Assembly: GCF_024763615.1 (NCBI RefSeq)
Contig: NC_077222.1
Span: forward strand, 64,604,001-64,668,000
Direction: 5' to 3'
Origin: Phlebotomus papatasi
Lineage: Eukaryota; Arthropoda; Insecta; Diptera; Psychodidae
DNA length: 64,000 nt
Position numbers and translations under genes: made by a program. This document shows positions 24,336 through 36,933 of this stretch, piece after piece. Numbering within the stretch: the first letter of the stretch is position 1; each line of letters opens with the position of its first letter. The notes beneath the pieces are model-generated. The model was given only the letters and a program-made list of their open reading frames with translations. It was not told the origin of the DNA and did no database searches.

Positions 24336-24966
24336 AATTTCCATTCTATAAGACCTCTTATTTTAAGAGACAAAGGACGGTTGGATTTTGAACATGCATG
24401 GAGGGAGAGAGAAAGAGGAAAAAGTGGTGAATGAGATCAGCTGGAAACAAAGTAGGGGAATAAGCGGGAACGAGTATGGGAGTTACGTAAGACTTGATTT
24501 TTGCAAAGAGACGTGAGGAGAAAAGTTATTAGTTTATTTAGCGAATTTTTTATAAAATTATTAAATTAAAAATACAGAAAAACGACAGTGACGTAGAGTT
24601 AAACTGTGTTCAGTCTAGTAGTGGAGAATACTTGTAAATAAAATTATTGGTGAAGGTGAAAAGTGTGTTTTCCTGCCGCAGTGGACTTTGTTGAATGGCA
24701 TTTGGCGGTCATCGAGGAAACGTCTTCTGGAAAATCCAGCCGCCTACGTTCCGGATCACTGTTAAGGACATTTAATAAAGGAATATATATTTCCAGGTAA
24801 ACTGGGCAGGAAGAAGAGGGTATTAAATATCACAGAATCCTATCACAGAGAAATTATTGTTTACCACAGGTACGTGAATATCACAAACGGTAGAAGGAAG
24901 CCCAAGAAACACACAGTCCCTGACAGATTTATAACACCACAATATATTTATAGGTAATTCTCCACA
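24329..24966 (+). repeat. 3' LTR of the BEL/Pao element
   Basis: The same 638-bp sequence as 19061-19698; I found no difference on reading both. Its first 7 nt provide the end and stop codon of the polyprotein. Confidence 0.95.
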
Positions 24967-25108
24967 ATATTAAATATTGCACTGGAAAAAGAACGTTAAT
25001 TTCAGTTGCACTTCTTCCTTCAAGTGGGCGTGGCCTAAAATTATTTTAAGCATAGTAGACTCTAAAACAAGAAAGATTTTACAAAATTAAAAAAGTCTAA
25101 TTCTTATA

Positions 25109-25829
25109 CTAAGAAAAAACCTAAAAAGTTAAAACAACCCTATGGCAGAGTTGAATCAACTCTACGAATATCGATGTAATTGTTACTCTTTTTCGTTGTA
25201 AAATTTATTAAATAGAGTTGAAATAACTCTTCGTGCGAGTTGAATTGATTTGTCGGATATCGATGTAATTATTACTCTTTTTCGCTGTAAAATTTCATCT
25301 CGACTGAAGTATATGCTTAAGTATTTTCGTTTTAAGAATATACTTCAGTCAAGAAGATTTTCCTGTGACAAAGTTCATATGGAACATCAACTAGAAATAT
25401 GCCTAACGGTATTTCATGAAGACATGTGCGTACGTCATACTTGATATTTCGCTCGGAACATAGTGAACCTGAGGTCAAGAAAAAATTAATTAAGAAAATG
25501 ATAAAAATAAAAAAAAAACATAAAGTTACAAGACATATTCATTTTGGGATTTGAAAGAGTTATTTTAACTCCAAAAAAGATTTTTTAACTCTTGGAACGA
25601 GTTATTTTAACTCTTAAAATGAGTTATTTTCAGTCTTAAAAAGAGTTATTTACACTCTTTTGTCATGTAAATTTTAGGAACAAAAAGTTTTTAAAAAAAC
25701 TCTTCCGAATATTACATCTAAATAGAAGTAAAATCAATTCTAAAATATAGTTAATCGAAAATCACAACGAAAAAGAGTCAATTCAACATCGATTCGAGTA
25801 AGTTTTACTCGATTATTTTTCTGTGTGTA
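25109..25829. mobile_element. Probable MITE with repeated GAGTTATTTTAACTC-type words
   Basis: The segment holds many short palindromic words (GAGTTGAATCAACTC, GAGTTATTTTAACTC), a doubled ATCGATGTAATTNTTACTC block at about 25169 and 25259, and inverted outer parts (TTACTCTTTTTCGTTGTAAA near the left; AACGAAAAAGAGTCAATTCA near the right). The right end resembles ACACAGAAAAATAATCGAG on the minus strand. Boundaries approximate. Confidence 0.5.
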
Positions 25830-25879
25830 CAAATCAGGAAGCAAGGTTCGAAATTTGTTTTAAATATTGCGCAGTGAAG

Positions 25880-26741
25880 TAGGGTAAATTAAGCTAATTC
25901 AAAACCTGCTCCAAATGGAAATTTTTCCCTATTCCAAATGGAAACGTGACTGTTTCCATGATGAATATAGTACTAAATTACTATATTTATATATTTTCTA
26001 TACCTCAGTTTCATTATTTAGTTAATTTTACTCCAAATAAAGCGAAAATCCATTCATATTCACAAATTTTAATTTGTTAATTTCTCAGAAAAATTAAAAG
26101 TGTACCTTTTCACCATCGAATTTTTGATCGATCGACCAAGTTTTCTAATGAAAAACACAATGAGGTGACTGTTGTTTATTCGTTTTGTTTAATATTTATG
26201 TCATATTTCTGGCTAATTTTAGTTAAATTAAGTGCTAATCTTTATTGTTAACGGTACGTGAAGTTTTGAAATGAAATAATTACCTATTTCGTGAACAAAA
26301 AGGGTTCTTTGAAGTGTCTGCAAATGCTTCAATAGGAAACCCCGGAAATATGATTTTTTTGGAGAGATTTTCTATTCAGATGGGAAAGGAAAAAAGACCA
26401 GAAATAAGAACGAATCTTGCACTAAAGAGCAACTCAACAAAGTTTTGGAAGCCTTTTGTCGCGGTTTCACTTACACTGTTTGTCTTCAATTAGGAAATTT
26501 CTCTTGTCTCCATTTGGATTAATTTGTTTCCAATTGAAGCATTTTACACTTGCGTATTTTTCTTGTATTTAAGAGGTTTTCAAATTATATATAAAGAATT
26601 TTCACTAAACAGTAATATTCTAGAAGAGTCAAGGAGCAAATTTATGTAATTCCCTTCAGAAAAAATATGAACTTAATGTGTTGAATCTTCTGTCAAAGTT
26701 AAAGCGTCTGGAAATTGTTTTGAATTAGGACATTTATCCTA
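25880..26741 (+). mobile_element. TA-type DNA element family D, copy 1 (0.86 kb)
   Basis: Begins TAGGGTAAATTAAGCTAATT and ends near AATTAGGACATTTATCCTAA, inverted ends with a shared TTCAAAACC-type block. A second copy of nearly equal length lies inverted at 35411-36277. The interior keeps a short frame resembling a transposase DNA-binding end. Confidence 0.8.
26379..26522 (+). pseudogene. Remnant of a pogo-like transposase helix-turn-helix (family D, copy 1)
   Basis: A 47-codon frame reads DGKGKKTRNKNESCTKEQLN followed by KVLEAFCRGFTY and stops at TAA. The RNK..SCT.EQLNKVLEAF..G pattern is like the start of the Pipsqueak-type helix-turn-helix of pogo-superfamily transposases. The inverted copy at 35629-35772 has the same frame and length. 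No catalytic domain follows, and no ATG is in frame at the expected place. Similarity judged by eye. Confidence 0.4.
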
Positions 26742-29071
26742 ATTTGTAAGAAAACTCAAATCGTATTTTTCAAATTTATTCACTCTTTTAGATGAGCAAA
26801 AAAATATAATATCGTAAAGAAATATATCAAATACTTTTAAATGTAAAGCTCGTATGACTTCAAGGATTTCTTTTTCTCTTAGTCCATCTGATAAATTTGT
26901 ATAAGTTCGATTCTCAATTACCCTTTTATCCTAAAAACTAAATCTTGTCAAAGCGACTTAGAGATAGCAAATGAAGAAAGTCAAAAATTGAAACATTATT
27001 TTAACCCAAGATCTGTGAAAGAGCAATTGAACTCATGTATTAAGTGAGGCTTTGGACTATTTGTTTTATTCTTTTACTGGAGAATTTCATCTCCCTCTTG
27101 AATTTTCCAGTCCACTGAAAAACGTGTAGCATCCTATATTCTTTTTTTTTTCAACACTACACACATGAGGCTATGATACGGGAAACTGAATTGAAATTCG
27201 TGTCGGAAATTCACAATTGTATGATCGTGATGTGGTATATTGTGATGATATTAGCATATTTTTTTTATTTCTCCAAGGCATAACACTAGGGTAAAATATC
27301 CGGGAAAAGAGGCAAAAAACATATCACACTTTTTCTCCTAAACCACACATGAGTTAGCAGCATCCCTTCCTCGTGCTCTGTACGCGCCCTTAACCTTAAA
27401 ATATTGTTTTTGAAGAGTTCTACAAAAGAACAATAAGAAATGGGATCACAAAAAGTATCCAATTGCCTTTATTTATTTCCATTAGCTATATGTACTATGG
27501 AGACCTCAAACAAATCAAATAATATAATCTACTGTTATATTGATATTATTTACGCTTACAGTATATACTTACTGAAATTTTGTCAACTACACCACAACAC
27601 ATCATTTAAATCTATTAGACAATAAATTCAGATTGTTCAGTGAGAAACTTTCAAGCATTTAATTTTGTGAAAAAAACTTTCCTTCGAAACAAGACTTTTT
27701 ACTTAATTTTCGTTAAAAAAGAATGAAAAATTTAAACATAAATATACTTTCAGCATATTTATCAATATTTTATATTTAGAAGTTCATCCGAATATTATTT
27801 GCAGAGAATAACAAGTTACCAAAACTTTCACTTAATTTCAATTTAACGGTGAAGTTTGTACTTTGAAATATTCAGCAAGTTCATTTCACCAAAACTCACA
27901 CGAACAACTATTAATTTCACTATTAAGTTTTCCCTCAATACTCTGAATCCAGATTGATACTATAAATAAACTGGGGTTGCAATAAAATATAACTCACTAA
28001 TTCTGATCAATTAAATCCAATGGAATATTTAATAAACATCAATAAAATTTATTTATCGTTAATTTATCTAATCTCTATGTAAAACCCTAATCAATTCAAA
28101 ATTAAAATATCTTCCAAAGGGCAAATTAGTATTATAAACAAATTCCAGAGGGGTTATTATTGACTGAACTGAATAGGAATAAACTCAGCTTGAGGAAAAT
28201 ATTCTAGATTATAAAAAAGAAACTCAACGATTATTTTGAGCCATTTAAAATGTCAATAAAGATTATTTCTAATTTTCTTATTTTATTAATTTTATATAAT
28301 TCTGTATTTAGTTATTTTCCATTATCAGTATTACTGATCATTATCTTACATTTATTTTCTTAATCAGTTATTATTAAAATAAAGCAATATTTACACAGCA
28401 ATTTTATTTTAGGAGTTTATATAGAATATCAAACTCTTATAATTCAGAATTTGTATTTTATTAGTCATATTTATAATCCAATGTTTAATGTAACAATTAT
28501 TTTGCAAATTCTAATAAAAAAGTCAAGATGAGTGATTATAGGGAATCTAATCTACACAAATTTATGTAATAAAAATTTTTCTTATTTCCATGCAGATTGA
28601 AAAAAAAATTTCCTATTAAGTTTTTTGAATATTCTATTTATTATCATTTTTTGGAATGTTCGTATAATACGTAAATAAAAGAGCGATAATTTGTGACATG
28701 ATGACTGTTTTATTGAAATAAGTAAACTAAATATATATCGCTTCATTTCAAGAGAGTTGAAGAAGTAATGCCCAACGCGCAGTAACTTTTGTTCTGTAAA
28801 CATTTTAACTGCTCGAACTCCAAGAGAGAGCAGTTTCCACAATTTTTTGACATTTTAGTGAGAGTGAATCAAATATAGATCTAGTTATCTCACTCACTCT
28901 CATAGTAAATTTTGAAAACATTTTTTATTATGATAAACAAATAATTTAACATTGAAAATTCAAAATCACACGTTTCGTTTCCAAAATTAGTTTCTTACTA
29001 CAGTACACTGTCAAATAAAACGAAGCCATTTTTAAGATCGTATAACATTTAAAAAAAAACGGTCATTATGT

Positions 29072-29226
29072 CCTAGACACACTTACGACTTAAGCCGAGA
29101 GATGGATCAGTCATCCGATCAGTTACCTGTTAACTGATGGGAAACTGATGGAAATGTAATCACAACAATATTTTGATCATAAATATGTTAAGTCGTCTCT
29201 CGGCTTAAGTCATAAGTGTATCTAGG
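29072..29226. mobile_element. Palindromic MITE with CCTAGACACACTTACGACTT ends
   Basis: The left arm CCTAGACACACTTACGACTT plus AAGCCGAGAGA and the right arm (minus strand) CCCTAGATACACTTATGACT plus TAAGCCGAGAGACGACTTA form inverted ends of about 40 bp around a 75-bp core. Confidence 0.75.
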
Positions 29227-29258
29227 GTATTATACGGGTTTCAGAATAGAGACTTATT

Positions 29259-29525
29259 CCCTAAACACACTTACGACTTAAGGCGAGAGACGACTTTTAG
29301 TGGAAAATGATGAAAATGTAGTTTAACCATTATTTCTAATATAATTATGCTAAGCGGTCTCTCGGCTAATTTTCAGGTCTGTCAAGGCCCTTATGACTGA
29401 GACTTATGCTCTAGACACACTTACGACTTAAGCCGAGAGACGACTTAGTGGAAAATCATGGAAATGAAGTTTAACCATTATTTCAAATATAATTATGCTA
29501 AGCCGTCTCTCGGCTAATCCTCAGG
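29259..29525. repeat. Two further copies of the same MITE in a 150-bp tandem
   Basis: Units starting at 29259 and 29409 share ACACACTTACGACTTA, TTTAACCATTATTTC and GTCTCTCGGCTAAT, and are joined by a common AGGTCTRTCAAGGCCCTTA linker. The period is 150 bp, so one copy arose by local duplication. Right arms are shortened compared with 29072-29226. Confidence 0.75.
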
Positions 29526-32181
29526 TCTATCAAGGCCCTTAGCGTTTAAGTCATAGCCTGAAAAGATCGGGTTGTGGCTAAGCCCAAAACTTTGGAGATT
29601 TTACTAAGTCCTGATTTAAACGAAGGTCTAGTGCTGTGTTAGTGGCTTTTTTATGATGCGCTTTTGCAGTGTCACAGTGATATATAAAATCAGTCATTAC
29701 AGAGACGAAAAATATAATACGCTTATTCAGGTAGTGTTTTATGATGTTTGGGATGAAGAACTGAAATACGAAAAAAAAACAAGATGAAAATTCTCCAGTA
29801 CATTCGAGAGTGAAATAATTTTGTGCATAATCGTTTGAAAATGCACTTTATTTATATTTTCGAAAAATGTCGTTTGATCCTCAGTCACCAATGATATATA
29901 TAGACGAGGATTTAGGGAATACTGAACTGGACTTTATTGAACCACAGCCTTTTTATACGTACAGAGTTGAGATCTGCAGTCCCGTAATCCCTTTGTGGAT
30001 TTGTATAATTGGGATCCATTTCAATACATATCAACCAACAAAGCCATCTTAGCGAGGAACTGACATAAGCGTCAGATCTGAAGCCGACCTTATACGGGCT
30101 TCAGACTTAAGGCTTAGCCATATAGCTTAACTACCCAAGAAGCAATTTTTTCTTAGTCTTGTAGAATTCTCTAAGTAAGGCATTATAGAACCAAAAATCT
30201 TTTTATTTGCTTATAACGCTCTTGGCTCTATCACTGAGATTACTGTAAGTAAAGTGGCGCACTCTTAATGATCTTAAGATCTTCTATAGGAATTTCAACA
30301 GAAAATTCTCACTCTAAGTCTTTTAAAAGTGCACTAAAAGACTTGTCTAATACTTGGTTCTATAAGGCAGCTATTTTGCTTCTTGGGTACTGTATTTTCT
30401 CATTAACCACGATTTTTTCGAAAAATTTATGTTGGGATTGGATTATTAAGGATAAATGACCTTTTAGGCTATCAAAAAGTAATAAAATTGTTCTGTATTT
30501 AAGATTTTGAGGAATTCGTGAACTGAGCTAAACCTAAGTCTGAAGACCGTTTTAGTCTCTAGAAGTTTAGTCCAGTTTCCGAAGGCATCAAAATCCTGAA
30601 TAACAACCAATTCTATTAAGTCTTCGGAAACTAATGGATTATTTGACATTAATAATCCAGTCTTGTGTCTAAATTATTCAAAAAATCTTGACCAATTAAG
30701 CCATATAAGCTAATCTTTAGGTATGAAATGTGAAGCTTGTATAAGTCAGGAATGTAATCATTCTACAAAGGTGGGAAGCTTTTTGTCACGTCCTTTTTAT
30801 ATTAAGTGTTTGAAAATCCTATTTTTATGGTCCAGTATGTTTCCAGCCTCAGAGAGGCCAGATAATGATCTAAAGATAGGGTATCAAAATAATATTTAGT
30901 TAATAGCTCTACCATTATTTGTATAGTCCTGAATCCTAGGAGAAACAATCACCCTCTCTATAAGATCCAAAATGTGCAGGTCAATTTAGCAACTTATCTC
31001 TGATTGTTCTAAACAATTAATACACTCTCTTAAAGATCACTAAGCAACTTCTCCACTTTCCTTAGTGCCTTGTGGAATACAAAGGTGCTTCAATTCAAGT
31101 GATGTAGTCCTTTACTGAAATATTAGAAACGTTTATGATATTGACAACATGAACTGTATGCAATTTACCTGCATAATTTTCTCATATTTTACATTGGAGA
31201 CTCTGTCACTGTTTATGAAATATGTCAGCAATATTTTTTGCTTTATCGTATGGACACAGCTATTAAGGTATAATATGCATTGGATGGAAAATTCTAAGTG
31301 CGGAAGGAAATTGTAGGCGTGACTTTTTTCTTCTACTTTAACTCTCAATTTTTATCGTATAGTACAAAAAATGCAGATTATGTTTATAGTTTTTTTTTCT
31401 GTATAGGATTTTGTTTACCCGGTGTCCCCATTGGTGCTTTTTTTGCCAGTGTGGTTATGGTTTATTTAAAAAAAAAAAAGAATTACTCAAATTAACCACT
31501 AAATTGTTCTTCCGCTGGTAGTTTTCCGGGCAATGTGGCTGAATCATGTTAATTTAATTGCACACAAGTTGCTATTCACAACGATTCGCCATCGTGTGTA
31601 TGAATGCATAAGTTATGGGTTATATACTTTGAGGAGTAATATAGTTGAGAGATTGTGAAAATTTTCAGAATATTGGATGTTTAGCTCAAAATGTGAAGCA
31701 TTAGCCAATAATTTTGCAAGATATGCTGGTACAGCATACATCAATTTTGCTGTATCATCCTTATTTCCTCCAAGTCTATAAATAACGATGGGGATTTTTT
31801 CTGCAACTCAATGAAGCTTTCAGTGCAGAAATTGTATACAACAGTTTAGTTGGTATACATTTTCGTGAAATGTGCTTCTTTTATAAATCATTTGAGCTCC
31901 TTGGCAAATTGCCTCAGAAAAGCAAGATAGATTGGGCATGAACTAAATGAATCACACGCTAAATTGTTTAACATCAAAGTAAATTAATACTTTTTTTTGT
32001 TTTTTGGTAAAACAAATTTGTGTTTTTGGAAATGCAAACAATTTTTTCCAAAGTGAATTTATTAATGGGAAGAATAAAAAACATTGAATCTTTCTTTTAA
32101 AGAAATTCTATTTTGCTAAGTCACAAAGCGTGTAATAAATTTTTATCTTTTGTTGAGAGTCTGAGAATTTAAAGATATTGT

Positions 32182-32402
32182 TAGGGGGAAGTGGGGCTAC
32201 TTTGAGCTGTGGGGCTACATTGTTATACGATTTTTTCGCATATTTGTAAAGAAAACTGGGTTTTAACATGATATAATTTGAATACATAAAACAATTGTGG
32301 ATCTAAATAGAATAATATTAAGAACCAGCTTGATTTAGAAATAGGCGAAAAAGTCGTATAACAAACTAGCCTCACAGCTCAAAGTAGCCCCACCTCCCCC
32401 TA
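32182..32402. mobile_element. MITE with about 55-bp inverted ends (GGGGGAAGTGGGGCTAC)
   Basis: TAGGGGGAAGTGGGGCTACT at the left and its complement AGTAGCCCCACCTCCCCCTA at the right. Pairing continues through GAGCTGTGGGGCTA and ATACGATTTTTTCGC. TA lies at each end. 221 bp, non-coding. Confidence 0.85.
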
Positions 32403-34763
32403 CATGTATATTTTTGCATGAAAATGGCTAGAGGTAAAAATTTTGGTGGATAAGAATGGTAAATGAGTATCAGTAATGTGCTCGAACACCCAAGCCTTTG
32501 AGGCTTTCAATGAGTTTCTTTAGTGAAGCCTGGGGATTGCATCTGATCCTTTGGTCTTTAAATCGACAATAGAGAAATCATAAAAAAGGTCTTCCCTAAA
32601 CCAATCACACCTGTTTCAATTTTGACTTTTCCTTCAAACACTTTTAAGCTATAATAGTTTATTATATTTAAGTGGTTGAAGTTAACATCTGTAGTTCATT
32701 AATGTCGTATACCGGTGTGTAATTTAAATTTATCTTCAATTTGATCAAATATCTCAAAATTTACTTTAGTTTGAGTGTTTAAAGATGAACTGAAATGTGG
32801 TGCAAGTGAAGTGTTTTCCATTTGCACATACCATGAACTTCAAAAGCCATCTCTAACCCATTTTCAACCATAGTAATGTAATAATTCTCGTTGAGATCAA
32901 ACTTTTCAAATATCTCAAGTGGAGATGTGAAAAGTTTTCTCTCACTAAAATTCACATTCTCTTGATGACTTTCAACTATTTCAATACCCGAAAAGCACGT
33001 CCTGCCAAGTTCATCTCATCAAACCAATTATAAAGTATTTAAGGTGAAATTTGAGCCTTTTTCAAGGTAAAAATTCCAAATAGAATATGATTATGATATT
33101 TAAATTAATTACAATCAATAGTTATAAACTATCGAGACTCTGTAAGCTATATGGTTTAGTTTAGTTACAGTAAATTTAAAAATCAAAATGGTCATAGAAT
33201 GTCCATTGTCGATAGAAAGTTATTCAACTTATTAATCTCTTTAAACTTTCCTTTATAAGCTAAAAACATATTCTAATTTCATAACAAATTTGTCTTCAAA
33301 TGTCCCATTTTACGTTTTTTTTATGCTCAACTTCATAAAATTTTGTTGCAAATTATTTATCAACAAAAATAAAGCTTTTATATTAAAATTTAATAAAAGT
33401 TCAATATACACAACATTGAGATAAAGCTCACAATTATAATTATTTAAATTAGCTTATAGATAATAAAAGCTTAAATCGAGCTTCCAATTAATATAAACAA
33501 AACCAAACGAACTGCAAATTAATTATGCTTATTGAAGTGAAACAATATAGCAAATGAATTACTTCATAATATTAAAATAAAACTCAAATGACAAAATAAC
33601 ATTATTTGTGATAGTTTATATAGAACCAAATTGTGTGGCTTTTAAATTAACAGCACTTTGTGTGGTGTTAATACGGTCATTATGGGGCTCTCTAAACTGG
33701 GCATTATTGCTAAACGCCCTGCGTGTTTACTCTCTCACTCAGTGTATTCTATTTAAACTTTAATATATGTTTTCATTAATAAGTTGTTTATATGTAAACT
33801 TGGGGTATCTAAACTGCAATATACTAAAATGAAAGGCGTAACTCAATTTTATTAAACCTATTTTAGTTGAATATCTCAATATCAAAGTGGAGGTTAATAG
33901 GTAATTCTAGAAATATATAACTTTTGAAATTATACGATAAGTATAGAAAATATATAATAACTTGTTTATTTGAATTTTACATCATGACATGAATATATAA
34001 ATTTCGCAGGGTTTATAAAGTTAGAATAAAAAAATAATATTAAAAATTAAAAGTTTGTCAAAAAGATGTTTTTCTATGAGGAAGGATTTTGTCAAATTTT
34101 GTGTTTTTAAAAGTTTGACCAATTTATTTATTAACTAATTCAATTGGTCCCATTATATAACCTTTCTTTCTAAGTTATAATGTAATCCTAGGTCTCAGGA
34201 CAGTTAATTATCTACCTTGCAAGATTTTGGATATAGAGCTCGATGTTGTCCTTTCCAATATTGTTTCCTTCTGCATAGGAACGCTGTCTTTTCGGTCTCG
34301 CTCCAGTAAGGGGAATTTACTCAAAAATTTTCAAATTATGACTGCTGTTTTTGTAGAAGATTAATTTCTACACCAAACCATTATTGACATAAAAAAACAG
34401 CAAGATTATGCACTGTTACATCAAAATCGGATTGTATAAATTTATTTAAATCTCCAAAAATAAAAAAAAAAAATAAAAAAAAATTACATTAAATTGGCGT
34501 TAAAAGTGACTAAATCAAATCTCTTTTTATTTATTTATTTATTTTCTTTATTTTTTATTAGCAAAATAATTATTTTACCATACAAATTAAATTGATAAAA
34601 CCTAATTTTTGAATGATCAATTTTTTTATTTTGATTTATGAAAAAATCTTACAATTTTCTTCTTAAGTGTTATAGCGGTTATAGCATTATGTTGTTGCAG
34701 TTTTGGGAAAAGTTTGAAACTTAAATATCAATAAACTTAAAATAAGCAAAATATTGCTAGATA

Positions 34764-34871
34764 TAGGGGAAGGCTTTCAGGCTTCGCAAATACTCTGGCT
34801 TCAAACACTTCATATATTTCCCATTTTTCTTTAAGGAATCTAACCTAATTTTTTATAGAAAATGTGTGACT
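34764..34871 (+). mobile_element. MITE family E, left half
   Basis: TAGGGGAAGGCTTTCAGGCT onward matches the left arm of 12106-12319, including ACTTCATATATTTCCC and ATAGAAAATGTGTGACTT. The right arm is missing. Confidence 0.6.
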
Positions 34872-35410
34872 TAATCCATTCAGTTAATGTACCAGAAATA
34901 CTTGAGATAGAATGTTCATATTTTGGAATTAGTTTCCTACAGGTTAATAGATGATTTTTTTGAGAAGAAATGATTTTTATCCATTATGGGGGCGCGGGGA
35001 GCCGCCCTCAAACACGCGTCTTAACGGTCACTGAATTTAAATTCTGTTCATTAATTCATTACAAACTCTATTGATTTAGATAGAGTAACTATTCAAGAAA
35101 ACACATTGGCAACCAGAATTCAAATCAGGAAAGAGGATGAAGGTCAATTTTAACAAATTCGAAGGGATATCGCATTTTCCGTCCGCCATTTTGAGCAAAA
35201 TTTTTGCATGACTTCACTTGATGAGAGAAAAGAACAACAAAATGTATTTCAATCTCTGTCGGGCTATTTTTTCCAAGTAATTGAAGGACTAAAGTAACTA
35301 AAAATCCATTCCCGACAGAAACACGAATATCAATTGCCCTGGAATAAATCATCTAAAATCACTCAATTTGCGTATGATGTATAATACCATGGTAAGGAAT
35401 GGGTTAATAG

Positions 35411-36277
35411 TAGGGTAAATGTCCTAATTCAAAACCATTTCCAGACGCTTTAACTTTGACAGAATATTCAACACTTTAAGTTCAATTTTTTCTGAAGAGA
35501 ATTACATAAATTTGCTCCTTGACTCTTCTAGAACGTTAGTGTTTAGTGAAAATTTTTTAAATATAATTTGAAAAGTTCTTAAATACAAGAAAAACACACA
35601 AGTGCAAAATACTTCTATTGGAAACAAATTAATACAAATGGAGACAAGGGAATTTTTCTAATTGGAGACAAACAGTGTAAGTGAAACCGCGACGAAAGGC
35701 TTCCAAAACCTTGTTGAATTGCTCTTGAGTGCAGGATTTGTACTTATTCCTGGTCTTTTCTCCTTTCCCATCTGAGACAATGAGAAAATATCTCCAAAAA
35801 AAATATATTTCTGGGGTTTCCTATTGAAGCATTTGCAGACACTTCAGAAAAATCCTTTTTGTTCACGAAATAGGTAATTATTTCATTTGAAAACTGCACT
35901 TACCGTTAACAATAAATATTAGCACTTAATTTAACTAAAGTTAGCCAGAAATATGACATAAATATTAAACAAAACGAATAAACAACAGTCACCACATTGT
36001 GTTTTTCATTGGAAAACTTGGACGATCGATAAAAAATTCGATGGTGAAAAGGTACACTTTTAATTTTTCTGAGAAATTAATAAATTAAAATTTGTGAATA
36101 TGAATGGATTTTCGTTTTATTTGGAGCAAAATTAACTAAATAATGAGACTGAGGTATAGAAAATATATAAATATAGTAATTTAGTACTGTATTTATCATG
36201 AAAACAATGACGTTTCCATTTGGAGTAGCGAAAAATTTCCACTTGGAGCAGGTTTTGAATTAGCTTAACTTACCCTA
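35411..36277 (-). mobile_element. TA-type DNA element family D, copy 2 (inverted)
   Basis: Begins TAGGGTAAATGTCCTAATTC and ends GAATTAGCTTAACTTACCCT A-like, the reverse of 25880-26741 with high similarity throughout. Length 867 bp against 862 bp. Both lie in intron 1 in opposite orientation, about 8.7 kb apart. Confidence 0.85.
35629..35772 (-). pseudogene. Remnant of a pogo-like transposase helix-turn-helix (family D, copy 2)
   Basis: Minus-strand frame DGKGEKTRNKYKSCTQEQFN then KVLEAFRRGFTY, ending in TAA. It has exactly the 144-nt length of the copy at 26379-26522. The ATG at 35771 is one base out of frame. Confidence 0.4.
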
Positions 36278-36298
36278 GCTGATAAAATATTTGGTGAT

Positions 36299-36367
36299 TA
36301 GGTTAGGTTTGTTAAAGGAATATGCGAAAAATATAAAGTATTCGAAGCATGGAAGCGTGCCCCTACA
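36299..36367 (-). mobile_element. MITE family E, right-half fragment
   Basis: AGGTTAGGTTTGTTAAAGGA, then GCGAAAAATATAAAGTATTC and CGAAGCATGGAAG, parallels the right arm of 12106-12319. It ends at GCCCCTACA. Confidence 0.45.
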
Positions 36368-36933
36368 TCAGAAGTACGCATTAGAAAAGACAATTAGTGA
36401 ACAATTTAAATACAGTAAATTCGAACAGTCTGTAAATTTTCTTTAAGTTCAATTTTTCTTTTGGATATTATCTTCGCTTCTATTGTCGTTGTTAGAATTA
36501 TTTATGATGATACTAAGAATTGTGAATAGGATGTGAAGGATTGGGAAAAGCGTATAGAAAATTGACACGGTTAAGAAGACAATGAATTGTTGGGATGTAA
36601 GTAATCAAGAAAATGGGCTAAAAGTAAATCCGATTAGCTTTAGCCTATTTTTGCTTTTTGCTCACTTCACTCCTTCTTATGATACCCCACAGACTTTTCC
36701 CAGTCATTCAAATGGAAGACGCAATAAATATGAAAAATCAATTTGATCTGCCATCCAATAAGTATCTCTGTGGCCCATTCTATCGCTCAGACTCATCCTC
36801 GGTCGTGGGTTGAGTGAGGAGTGAATAATGTATGAGAGATTGAGGGTTCTTCCAGAGGATGACTTGTGGGGTGGGGTTAGGGAAAAGTGATATAGAAACT
36901 GATATGTGTGGATGTCATGACCTTCTGTTGCAG

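Larger units (their letters stand above)
19061..24966 (+). mobile_element. Complete young BEL/Pao LTR retrotransposon (5.9 kb) in intron 1
   Basis: Two 638-bp direct LTRs (TG...CA) bracket one open frame, and the whole element is flanked by the 5-bp duplication ATATT (19056-19060 and 24967-24971). By eye the LTRs are identical, so insertion was recent. A tRNA-Tyr primer site follows the 5' LTR, but no strong polypurine tract is obvious before the 3' LTR (GGGAGCA only). The element lies in the same orientation as the host gene. Its integrase is mostly missing (see CDS), so this copy was probably mobilised by enzymes from a sister element. Confidence 0.95.
4567..36933 (+). other. Intron 1 of the RasGEF-like gene (about 32 kb), filled with transposons
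   Basis: Bounded by GTAAGT (4567) and TTCTGTTGCAG (ending 36933). It contains the F-type element (7021-8838), piggyBac-like and TA-type MITEs, a SINE, the BEL/Pao element and others listed separately. I see no coding sequence or clear repeat boundaries in 4567-7020, 9705-10835, 13181-14799, 16750-19060, 26742-29071, 29526-32181 and 32403-34763; these are AT-rich, apparently non-coding DNA. Undetected small exons cannot be excluded. Confidence 0.5.

Noticed and set aside
29072..29525. CRISPR-like direct repeats
   Set aside because: Only three units, each palindromic and long, in an animal genome; they are MITE copies.
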